Of a DNA stretch of 64,000 nt, positions 44,890-54,793 are shown one piece after another. The notes beneath the pieces were generated by a model. The model did no database searches. It saw nothing but the letters and a program-made list of their open reading frames with translations, and was not told the DNA's origin. Source of the DNA: Hydrangea macrophylla. Lineage: Eukaryota; Streptophyta; Magnoliopsida; Cornales; Hydrangeaceae. The position numbers and the translations under genes are program-made. The stretch is from positions 10,480,001 to 10,544,000 of the forward strand of contig CM066994.1 in the NCBI GenBank assembly GCA_033977485.1. Direction: 5' to 3'. The number at the start of each line of letters is the position of its first letter. Positions within the stretch are counted from its first letter, which is position 1.

Positions 44890-46007
44890 ATCTGAATAGT
44901 AAGTGAGCTCTTTGGGCACATGCACAAGTTTTGAATCTGGAAGACAAACATGTGCCAGCATTGAATGGTTGGATGTTTACACATACTAGCCCAATATGGC
45001 AATATGTGAAAATGTGAACTTTGATGGCATCACCTCTTGGTCCAACCTTGGCTGTTGATATCACTTGCATGGTGGGTTCTTATTTAGAAACTCAAGGACA
45101 AGAAGTTATTATAAACTATATACTACCAATCACTACAATATTTTAGTTGTGTCTTCACTCCATTTTTGTTGTTCCCCACCATGCTATGCCTTAACTAATG
45201 GTGACAACAAAAAATGGTAATCCCAATTTCAATAATTTATTAGTCACCTAATTTTAATGAAAATTTTAAAATACTACTTAATTGTTTGGGCCACTCTAGT
45301 GCCTCTTTTTATGAAACTTTTAAAATACTACTCAATTGTTTGGGCCACTCTAATGCGTCTTTTTCCTCACTTTATTTTTGAAATTGGGTACAGAGTTACA
45401 TGGAGAATGGTATTCAAAGGTAATTTATAAGCTCTTCTTTTCTCGCTTACCGCTTGTCTTTGGAGTTTGGAATTCATTATTGTTTCTTTCTAATCCCCAC
45501 AAGCAAACCAGCTCGGAATTCATTTGTACGTGTTCGAAGTTTGCCTCCTGTTATATTCTGATAAAACGACAATAGGTAAACCGTCTGAAATAGCTGGGTG
45601 AACCATATCCAGAACTTGGGGTCGGTGCACGTGCTCGAGGTTTGCCTCCTGTTTTACTATGATAAAACGACAATAGGTAAACTGTCTGAAATACTAACGG
45701 GGATCCCAAAGCCGCAGAGGATAGGCTTGGGAATTTGTCCTCGTCATCCGAAAAATCCCCAGAAACATTATATAAAAAATTAAAGGAAAAATTATATTGA
45801 GCTCTGAGGTATCTGACAAGTATAAATGCATCATTCGTGTAATTGTTTTTTCATAAATAACAATAACTTTCCTTGTTAGAGGAATAAAAAAAATGACATA
45901 ATCGAGTTTACCAAAACACGATATAATCGAGTTAATTTATTATTTTGCCCTTATTTTTTTTCATTTGTTTTAGTAATAAATGTTGTTGCCTCATATTGAG
46001 TAGAATT
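43343..46007. other. Gene-poor DNA with MITE debris and local duplications
   Basis: No gene seen. About 43640-43950 has MITE-like ends ('gtttggttcgtggatttgtt' left, 'aaccaaatag' right). A GA microsatellite is at 44823-44889. A 53-56 bp tandem duplication containing 'actacttaattgtttgggcc' is at about 45258-45366. A direct repeat of about 67 bp ('gtttgcctcctgtt...cgacaataggtaaac') is at 45526-45592 and 45625-45692. Confidence 0.6.
44823..44889. repeat. GA microsatellite
   Basis: About 33 GA dinucleotides with a single GATA interruption. It is the source of Ser-Leu repeat frames on the other strand, which are not genes. Confidence 0.95.
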
Positions 46008-46275
46008 TGTTAAGTTACCAACTACTCCAAAAGCTTAAGCTGTTAGAGAATGGGCCCAACAATGTATATCAAGCTTCAACACCCTCCCTCACGTGCAACC
46101 CCGACTTGCACGTGGAGAGCAAACAAACCAAACTCCATCATATTGGAGACAAATAACAAAGTGCAAATATGCACAACAAAGCGGGGATGGAGAGTCGAAC
46201 CCAGGACCTCCCACAAACAAGGCTTTGATACCATGTTAAGTTACCAACTACTCCAAAAGCTTAAGCTGTTAGAGA
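46008..46275 (-). mobile_element. Short TRIM-like retroelement, minus strand
   Basis: The repeat 'TGTTAAGTTACCAACTACTC' starts at 46008 and again at 46234. On the minus strand a primer site TGGTATCAAAGCC (46233-46221) abuts the right copy, and a purine tract GAGGGAGGGTG sits beside the left copy, whose LTR would be about 46008-46082. The right LTR is truncated near 46275. No coding. A decayed second copy is at about 46566-46810 ('aagtaactaattgttccaaa', 'ggctttgatta'). Confidence 0.65.
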
Positions 46276-47130
46276 TTTATGTCAAGAAATCCGGAACAAT
46301 CGGAGACCTGAAACTCAGACCTTTGGGTGACATCCTGAAAGAGATCAAGTCTATTAACACAGCTTGACTTGATGGTGGAGATCCTTCGGTAGATGACTCC
46401 TCTCTGATTCGGACAGCTCTTAGGTATGCAAAAGGTATAACACAGCTTAAGCTTCAACAGAATTAATATAAAAAATATTCACCATCGTCTTCCTCCTTCT
46501 CCATTGTCGTACCCTAATTCTATATCCTCCTCCTACTCTGACATTAAAGCCTCTGTGAAGTCAGTGTGTCAAGTAACTAATTGTTCCAAAAATTTAAGTT
46601 AATAGAAAAGGAGACCAATAATGTATGTCAAATTATTTCAACACCCTTCTTCGCTTGCGACATATCTCACACGTAGAGATCTAACAAATAAAACAAAGTT
46701 TTACTATGCAAACGGGGATAAAGACTCCCGAGACTTCCCAATACTAAGGCTTTGATTAGCTGATTCCGTATTAAATCTTGTTCCAAAAATTTAAGCTTAT
46801 CAAGTTTCAACACAGTTTGCTCCAAAAGTTAATTTACCTACTATTTGTAAGTACCACTTTGTTATATTTACAGGGACATTGTGTCCTTTATATGGGTTGA
46901 CATTGAATGCTGACATATAGCTATGGTTGAAATGCAAATTTGCAATTGACAAATAATGCAATTCTCTCCCCCCTCCTTTCCAGAAAAGGCAACTTTTTAA
47001 GAGTAATGCAGATAGAACATAGCCCCACAACAACAAGAAGTTAAACGAAACACAAAGGATGACTCTGCCCCAGTTGATCAAAGGACTATAACTTGAAAAT
47101 CTTGAATGACTCAATTAGAACTCTGTGGTT
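46276..47130. other. Gene-poor DNA, decayed TRIM copy
   Basis: 46566-46810 parallels 46008-46275 at low identity. Otherwise I see no gene or clear element. Confidence 0.45.
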
Positions 47131-47140
47131 ATCAATTCAT

Positions 47141-47293
47141 CGGTGAGGATCTTAAACGGACCCAAACGATTGGGTTTGGGACGGACTCACTTTTAGTGAC
47201 GAAAAAGTCACTTTTAGCGACAGAATTTTTCATTGCTAAAAATCATTGTTTTACCCAAACCCGTTGTTTGGGGTCTGCTTAAGATCCGGACTG
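47141..47293. mobile_element. MULE-type MITE, 10-bp TSD
   Basis: Inverted arms 'gaggatcttaaacggaccc' and 'gggtctgcttaagatcc', inner 'cccaaac' blocks. Perfect TSD ATCAATTCAT at 47131-47140 and 47294-47303. 153 bp. Confidence 0.8.
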
Positions 47294-47735
47294 ATCAATT
47301 CATAATCCTTTGTTTAATGTCCGGAAATTCACCATGAAAATTATTAATCATGACCAACACAAAACTCTGATGAAATGTTTTATCTTTGTCTAGCATTTTT
47401 TTCCCTCTATTATCTCTGGGCATGTTTTGAAATCCTTAAATAGGATCTGGTACAATCGCATTCTCACTTTCTTATTGATTTATAAGAGAATCAAAATTAG
47501 ACTAGTTTGACAAAAATAGATATTAGATGGGGTACATGACATTAGTTTTACCTATTTAGTTACAGAACAATACAATCGAGTCTTTGTCTTTCCGAACGGC
47601 TTCTTAGATAAGAGCGTGTTCTAGCTCGAGCTTATAAAGTAGTTCGATTGACTAGAGCGTATACAAGCTCACTCAGGCCTAAAATTTTCAAGTTTATATC
47701 AACATCTATACGTATCTACTCACAAGTAAGCAATT

Positions 47736-47921
47736 TTGAGTAATGCTATGTTTCCTAAATTTTTATCCCAAAAGTGCTTCCCAAGTGATGTGGCAGTGGG
47801 GCTAGGTCTAATACAGTGGGATCAGTTGAATTTTAATTAGAAGTTGTTTACCTGATTCTACTGTCACATCATTTGAGAAGCACTTTTAGAATAAAAATTT
47901 AAGAAACATATCATTACTCAA
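47736..47921. mobile_element. MITE with TTGAGTAATG ends, copy 1
   Basis: Left TTGAGTAATGCTATGTTTCC, right inverse CATATCATTACTCAA. Inner arms 'atcccaaaagtgcttcccaa' and 'tgagaagcacttttagaata'. A second copy lies at 62232-63074, split by a retroposon. Confidence 0.75.
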
Positions 47922-48440
47922 CAATTTAAAGTAGTTGTGCAGCAATCTGGGTGGCCATGTGTTTTAAATGGTCCTATATTCCACTCTCAAAGTGTCCAGA
48001 GACTCAAAGACACTATATGAGACAGACTTTCTTATGATTTTAACTTTGCTTGCCAGCATTACAATTTGTCATCCTAATGTTTTTATGGACACTCTCATAA
48101 AATCAACTGTCAAAATTTTTTGTTTCCTACTCATGTATATGATATATATATCATGCTTTCACTCATAAAATAGTAAGTTTAACTAAGAAAAAAAAATCCT
48201 TTAGAAGCTTTTGTCTTTTTAAACTATCAGCCAAATTTATTGGACATTGACTTAATATCTAAATTTAAACCTATATTTCCAATTTACTTCACTAGTAAAA
48301 AGTCCACTTTTAATGTTGCCAATCTCAATTTGATTAAGGTATTGTTCTATGTATATAGGAGTAATTGATTTGGTTGGTTTATTACCTAAAACATTGATCT
48401 TTATTTGGATAAAAAGTACGCTTAACCCTATCTCAGAAAC
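47922..48440. other. AT-rich DNA, nothing recognised
   Basis: Short open frames only, no domain, no inverted ends. Confidence 0.5.
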
Positions 48441-48445
48441 CAAAC

Positions 48446-49121
48446 TGTGAGATCCCATCCCACATCGGATAAATATAAAAAGTTAGTCTGATATATGTAG
48501 AATCAAGGGGGCTACTACTAACAACTTGGGCTTAAGCATTTTAAGGGCCATTGTGGTAGGCCTGTCAAGTTGTTGGGCTAGTGGACCTCTTGGGGCGTTA
48601 CAAATGGTATCAGAGCCAACCCTGGTCCCGTAAGGGCGCCGTGGGCGATGTGGCAGAGGAGTAGAGGCTCCGGAGAGGGGTAGAGGCCCCGAGGTAGTAT
48701 ACCTTGTGCACGCTTATGGGCTGCTCTGTGGTCACTAATGATCTGCTTCCACATCGACCAGCCAAGGGGAGAACTGGGCCAACGCGACGAGGACGCCGCG
48801 TCTTTGAGTGGGGGAGATTGTGAGATCCCATCCCACATCGGATAAATATAAAAAGTCACTTATGGGCTGCTCTGTGGTCACTAATGATCTGCTTCCACAT
48901 CGACCAGCCAAAGGGACAACTGGGCCAACGCGACGAGGACGCCGTGTCTTTGAGTGGGGGAGATTGTGAGATCCCATCCCACATCGGATAAATATAAAAA
49001 GTTAGTCTGATATATGTAGAATCAAGGGGGCTACTACTAACAACTTGGACTTAAGCATTTTAAGGGCCATTGTGGTAGGCCTGTCAAGTTGTTGGGCTAG
49101 TGGACCTCTTGGGGCGTTACA
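48446..49121 (+). mobile_element. TRIM with three LTR copies, TSD CAAAC
   Basis: TSD CAAAC is at 48441-48445 and 49122-49126. LTR 1 is 48446-48602 and LTR 3 is 48965-49121, both 157 bp (TGTGAGATCCC...GGGGCGTTACA). A truncated LTR 2 (about 38 bp) starts at 48819. The primer site TGGTATCAGAGCC is at 48605-48617. A purine tract GAGTGGGGGAGAT precedes LTR 2 and LTR 3. The internal domain (about 215 bp, non-coding) is present once in full and once as a 3' part (about 48857-48964). This fits a TRIM that gained a partial second unit by recombination or template switching. Confidence 0.92.
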
Positions 49122-50267
49122 CAAACCCAGCCCCATTGTTGCCATTCAATGTTGATTATGTAATTTATGTTTGAATTGAGAGAAGTGAAGCGAAAAGAAA
49201 GCAAGTCGCTTGATTTGTAACTTAGGTTGGGAGAAAATAGAAGGTTAATGGAGAGAAAGTATGGAGAAAAGCGACCAATTTATTGCTCTCTAGATTGGAG
49301 AAACTCCAAAGAGATGAGAAGAGTTTGAAATAAACATTTTAAAGAAGACCAATGTACGTGTCCCAAATGTTTTTGTTTACATCACATTTGCAAAGTGTCA
49401 TAAATTAGTAAATGACGAGAGTAAATTGGTTCTAAATATTTTTTTTTTCCTTTATGAAAACTAATCAAATAAGGGAAAGCTATGTTTACTTTCTCTTCTT
49501 TCCTGTTGTGCTAACCAAACAAAGGAAAGCTATGCATACTTTCTCGTCTTTCCTGTTTTTTTTTTTTTTTGGCTGAGACTCTTCTTTCCTGTTGTGCAGA
49601 TTGAGATAGAAACGTGAGAATTGTTTGGTGTAAATTATAAGAGCAAGATTCTTTGTTAGTGCACAACTCCACGTGTCATATGGAGAACACCTTGTCCGAT
49701 TTACATGTTGAAGAACTTCAAAAAAAAAAAAAATTTTTTTGGGGGAAAAGGTAAGAAATCTGCTATTGTTATATATGAAATTACATAGTTACTTTCCTTA
49801 AAAAAAACATCTTTAAAATTAGTTAAGAATCAAAAGAGGCAGCCGAAAACTGTCTTTTTGTAAATTTCTTTTTGGTGACTAATTAAAGTTCTATATTTGG
49901 AGCTCCAATGTACTTTCTATTTCACCATTAAATATTGAATGCAATGGTTGTATTTATGACATAGTATCACAAGTTAATGAAATTTTTTCATTTATACATT
50001 TGACCCCCTATTTCTATGGGAATCACCCTTCACATAAGCACACTTTTCAAATGATGTAAAAGATGATAAATGCTGACATGGTACCCTCGTGTATCCAATA
50101 TTTACTCATATTTCTCATGTTATAAACAAAATAACATGAATGCTCGAAAACATATCTCCAATGCACTTCTAATATTTCTCCTCTAAAAAAGTAGCCATGC
50201 TATTTTTTCTCTCAAATTTGAGAGCAAACATAGCATTGCTACAACTTGAGAAGAGTGATAGATAGTA

Positions 50268-50567
50268 CTCCCTACGTTCCAAAATTAGTGTTCGCTACCA
50301 ATTTGCACATTGACATTGTTGAAGAAATGCATATTATAATTATTTTTGTTGTCTTTCATTTTTTCACTTTTCCATTTTATCCTTGATGTGATATTGACTT
50401 TTTTATTCATTTATCTTTTTCCACTCTCCTAGGAAATGATGCTTGTGTTTATTGTGATGGTATTATAGACAGTTTATACAAAAACTGTAGTTGATTTTCA
50501 AAGTGGACACTTATTTTGAAACGTCTAAAAAGAAAATGTGAGCACTTATTTTAGAATGAAAGGAGCA
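50268..50567. mobile_element. Diverged Stowaway-like MITE
   Basis: Left 'ctccctacgttccaaaatta', right 'ttttagaatgaaaggag'. The inner 'gtggacacttattttgaaacg' is similar to 42979-43270. Older copy. Confidence 0.6.
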
Positions 50568-51453
50568 TATTGGAGAATTTTTTTTTTAGGTTTATGCTAG
50601 TACAATTTAACTTTTGCACGCATTCCAACAAACTAATGTACAAAACACACCACTTAAAGTACATCAAGAATAACTTTAAAAGAAACGGTAAACATTTAGG
50701 CACCGAAATGGTGCACCGACCGATCGGTGCCGTCCATTTCAATGAGCCCTAAGCAGAATTCTGAAAGAAAAATGTGTCGTTAGTTGGAGTAGAAATGTCA
50801 AAATAGCATTTAAACACACTAAGCTAAGAGCATCTCTAATGGTAAATGCTATTTTCTTCATGTAAATTTATATTTTGGTATTGTTATAGTTCTAAAATGC
50901 TATGTTTTAGTATATGTGCTCCAATGGTACATTCTAAATGAAATGCTATTCCTTTCTTTGTATTGAAAAAAATTAAGATATTGCCTTGTTGGCGTGCCAA
51001 TTATAGCATAATCCTTCAAAAACACATCTCTAATGCTGTGCTAAATTTCATGCCAAATTATAGCAATGCCAAATATCATGCCAAATTTAGCACATGATAT
51101 AACATTGTTATAATTTGACATAAATTTTAACATACTATTAGTCTATTAGAGATAGATTTTTTTAAGTCGTGTTATAATTTAACAATAATATAAAATATAG
51201 CATATCCATTAAAAATAGTCTAAGATATAGATTTGACAGAAAGAAAATGACAATTTTCAATCAGCCTCTGACTAGAAATCCATCACTAGATAAAGTCTCT
51301 CGTTTTTAAAGAGACAGTTAATGCCAGTTTAATAGTTGTCATTAAAAAAATTTCAGGTCCGTGATTTCTCTGACAGTTTCAATTCAAATGAGGTGACTCA
51401 TAACTTTATGAGTAAGAATTAATTTCAAGAGATCATTTTCGTTTATTTAAAGG

Positions 51454-51627
51454 GTAATACTATTGTGAGAAGTTTTTCACATGAGAAGGCGGATTTTTAT
51501 CGTTGGATGAGCATCTAGCCTTAGCCCTTAAGATTCTCTCTAGATTTCTGAGAATTTTAAGGCTAAATGCTCATCCAACGGTTAAAACACACATTTTTAT
51601 ATGAGAAACTTCTCACAATAACATTTC
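51454..51627. mobile_element. Long-hairpin MITE
   Basis: Arms of about 75 bp. Left 'tattgtgagaagtttttcac' ... 'cgttggatgagcatctagcc' pairs with right 'ggctaaatgctcatccaacg' ... 'gagaaacttctcacaata'. Non-coding. It would form a near-perfect hairpin RNA. Confidence 0.8.
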
Positions 51628-52043
51628 TCTTATAGACAATGCTATTGTAAGAGGTTGAATGAACATTTGGTGACAAATATTGCTCAAGTCAATTTTTTTC
51701 ATAGTTTTATTATTTAGGACTCATGATTTGATATTTTAAATTAATTTTTATTTAATTATGAGTTCAATTACATTAGCCAACGAGAGGTTAAATGAACATT
51801 TGGTGACAAATTTTTGGTGCATTGGCCAATGGCTTAACGAAAAACATTGAGTGTGCAAAAATGCATTGTAGTAATGGCTATGAGTGTTTACCGTGTGCCT
51901 TAGTTACTGTTTATTTATTAGAGCCACTGAACAAGGTTCATATCAGCGTGGTTGTCTTGTTCCAAAGAATCCCAATATTCTCATTTTTTTGAGTCTCTAC
52001 GTCTTTTCATTCTAGTGGGCTCCCTTGGTTTCTGGCCCTGAAA

Positions 52044-52047
<4 letters not shown>

Positions 52048-52077
<30 letters not shown>
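52048..52077. repeat. CT microsatellite in the C2H2 gene 5' region
   Basis: (CT)n about 15 units, 365 bp upstream of the start codon, probably in the 5' UTR or core promoter. CT-rich leaders are common in plant genes. Confidence 0.85.
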
Positions 52078-52081
<4 letters not shown>

Positions 52082-52441
52082 TCATCTGTCATGGATACCC
52101 ATTTGGAGAAAAGCTCCAAAATGCTTCATATCTTAGTGGTTGGAAAGGTTTGCAGAGAATCATTTTGAATTGGTTTGTTCAAAATCTTTTCTTGGGTGAG
52201 GAATTTTGATTTGGGTTTTTTTTTCCCCTTAAATTAGCTTTAATTTTGAAATATTTTTGATGGATTGATTTCTGAAAATGGAAATCAGATTTCAAAATTC
52301 TAAAATCATGTACCCAATAATATAGACACACTCTTCTTGATTTTCAGCTGCCTTTTATAGTTTCATGGTGAAAAAGGAAGGATCTTCTTTGAATATGAAG
52401 CTTGAAATCTTGTAGTGAGTGAAAGAAGGTGAAAAAAAGCT

Positions 52442-54793
52442 ATGCCAACAGTTTGGTTTTCTTTGAAGAAATCTTTGCACTGCAAATCAGAACCATCAGA
52501 TGTTCATGATCCAAAGTCTAGGAAGCATTTGAGTTCAATCTTGACTAGAAAACCAGGAAGGTCTGGTTGTTCAAGGTCTATAGCAAATCTCAAAGATGTG
52601 ATTCATGGAAGCAAGAGACACTTAGAAAAGCCCCCAAGTTGTAGCCCAAGATCTATAGGTAGTAGTGAGTTCTTGAACCCAATAACCCATGAAGTGGTTT
52701 TGAGTAATTCAAAGTGTGAGCTCAAAATCACTGGTTTTGGTGGTTTCCAAGAAGGGTTTGGTAGTGTTGGTGGTGGTAGTGGTGGTGGTGGAGGGCATGA
52801 TGGTAATTCTACATTTGTGGGTACTTTAAGGCCTGGTACCCCTGGACCTGGAGGGCACCCTACAATGCACTATTTTAATCCTTCATTTAAGACCTCAGCA
52901 ACCCCTCCTAGAAAGGGTTCTTCTCTTTTATCAGAGAGGGAAGGGTCTAGATTTGGGAGTTCTGGGTTTCTTGGGGGTGGAAATGGAATTCCTTCAAACC
53001 CAAAGGCCTTTGTTGACAGAGATGGTGATGGGTTTTCTTCAGTCACGTGCCACAAGTGTGGAGAGCAGTTTGGGAAATGGGAAGCCCTTGAAGCTCACCA
53101 TCTCTCTAAGCATGCTGGTAAGAAACCCTCATTTTGGGGTTTTTAACTTTTGGGCATTCAGGATTCCATATTTACTTTCTGCACTCCTTTTTGTTTGAAA
53201 ATTTGCATTTCTCTGCATTTTTTTTTGCTTTGAATCTATTGTTCTTTTCCTTCTATTTGTTAGGAGCACTTTCTTCCCAATGAATATACATTCACTGTTT
53301 GGATCAACACAATGGTTTCTTCAGAAGCTAAGCCTTTTTTTTTTTTTTTTGGTTATAGAAGAAAAAATGTGAGATAATTTACAACTATTGTCCACTTCAA
53401 ATTAATTTTTCTTCTCCAATCAATTCGAACCCTGTTTTTAATCCCCTTGTATTGTTTCTCATCACATTGTTGATTTGTTTTTAACTTTTTATTGCAATTT
53501 GAAGGACATCAAGTCTAGGTTAAATTTCTTCCAAGAAACTCCCAATTTCTCATTGTTCCTTAAGTGCTATGTTTGATTTGCAGATTTAGTTAAGGACAAT
53601 AAAAGAATTGAAAATCAACAAATTTGAAAAGGAATTGAAATGTAAATTTAAAGAATTCCTTTCATTTTTCATCTTATTTTCTGTTACTTCCTATTTTCCT
53701 CCCCGTTTTCTAGGAAAATATTTTTGCTCACCCCAAACGCACCCAAGTATCCAATTGGTCAATGTAGTGGGATCTAATGGTGTTTAATCCTGAATCCCAC
53801 TGCATTGAGCAATGAGATGCTTGGTTGAGCATTAGTGAACCATTTATCGGGTGAGTAAAAATGCTCTCTTTTCCTAGGTAACCGAACAAGTTAAATGTTT
53901 TTCTTTATCTTTTATTTTATTTCCTTACATTCATGAAACAAAAGAAGCCTAAGCAATCGGCAGCAATTGCTTACTCAAATGATATTATGCATCTCATGAA
54001 TTTCCAACACATGTTTGCCTGGGTTCTTATATTCATATTTCTCAAATCCATTTGGTTTACCAAATTTACAATATGGTTTGTATCTTTAGATTCATACTTT
54101 AACATATTCAATGTCTATCTAATTTTCTTGCAAGAACTTATTAATATGGTCTATTTCACAGTTACTGAGCTTGTGGAGGGTGACTCATCAAGAAAAATCG
54201 TCGAAATTATTTGCCGGACAAGCTGGCTAAAGAACGAGAACCACTGTGCTCGAATTGAAAGAGTCTTAAAAGTTCACAACATGCAAAAAACTCTAGCCCG
54301 ATTCGAAGAGTATCGCGAAATTGTTAAGATCAAAGCCAGCAAACTCCCCAAGAAACACCCTCGTTGCATTGCTGACGGGAATGAACTCTTGAGGTTCTAC
54401 GGCACAACAATGGCATGTTCTCTAGGCATAAACGGATCTTCGAGTCTTTGTATATCCGAAAAATGTTGCGTTTGTCGAATTATTAAAAACGGGTTCTCTA
54501 CCAAACAGGAACTTAAGGGTGGAATAGGTGTCTTCACAACTTCAACAAGTGGTAGAGCTTTAGAATCTATAGATATATATGAAGATGATCCATCTATTAG
54601 GAAGGCTTTGATAGTTTGCAGAGTTATTGCAGGAAGAGTTCATAGGCCTTTGGAGAACATACAAGAAATGGCTGGCCAGTCGGGGTTCGATTCGTTGGCT
54701 GGTAAAGTGGGACTTTATGCAAATATTGAGGAACTTTACTTGCTCAATCCTAGAGCTCTACTTCCTTGCTTTGTGGTAATATGCAAATCATGA
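52442..54793 (+). CDS. C2H2 zinc-finger protein with PARP-like C-terminal domain
   Basis: Exon 1 is 52442-53117, exon 2 is 54162-54793. GT at 53118, AG at 54160-54161, phase-1 junction, 435 aa. The start MPTVWFSLKKSLHCKSE is the family N-terminus. Residues about 90-130 carry EVVLSN then a Gly-rich loop (GGGSGGGGG); residues 130-155 carry FVGTLRPGTPGPGGHP. One C2H2 finger spans 203-224 (C-X2-C-X12-H-X4-H; CHKCGEQFGKWEALEAHHLSKH). Residues 226-435 form a compact domain (IVEIICRTSW, LLRFYGTT, GGIGVFTTSTSGRA, YLLNPRALLPCFVVICK), which I recall being assigned to the PARP catalytic superfamily in Arabidopsis relatives annotated as C2H2-like proteins. The His of the PARP triad appears to be replaced (FYGTT), so ADP-ribosylation is unlikely. 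Probably nuclear; molecular role unknown. All expected motifs are present, so it looks functional. Confidence 0.9.
53721..53864. mobile_element. MITE, 'GCTCACCC/GGGTGAGC' family, copy 3, in the C2H2 intron
   Basis: Left 'tttttgctcacccc', right 'cgggtgagtaaaaatgc'. The inner 'caatgtagtgggatctaatg' pairs with 'cctgaatcccactgcattg'. It lies within the 1044-bp intron (53118-54161). Confidence 0.6.

Larger units (their letters stand above)
49127..52047. other. Intergenic DNA upstream of the C2H2 gene, MITE-rich
   Basis: No gene seen. It contains a Stowaway-like MITE remnant (50268-50567), a region of 'gccaaat/atgcta' AT-rich inverted debris (50820-51230), a hairpin MITE (51454-51627) and a direct repeat 'aatgaacatttggtgacaaa' at about 51656 and 51792. 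A direct repeat 'aaaggaaagctatg...cttt' lies at 49470-49560. Confidence 0.55.

Noticed and set aside
44702..45070. Frame with long Ser-Leu repeats
   Set aside because: A translation of the GA microsatellite.
46190..46235. tRNA-like 'gagtcgaaccc' stretch
   Set aside because: It lies in the TRIM internal region next to a primer site and lacks the arms of a tRNA; not a tRNA gene.
3430..49126. Same TSD (CAAAC) at the outer solo LTR and at the TRIM
   Set aside because: Two 5-bp duplications coinciding is plausible by chance; the elements are unrelated and 12 kb apart.
52870..53198. Frames overlapping exon 1 of the C2H2 gene
   Set aside because: Shadows in other frames of a well-supported coding exon.
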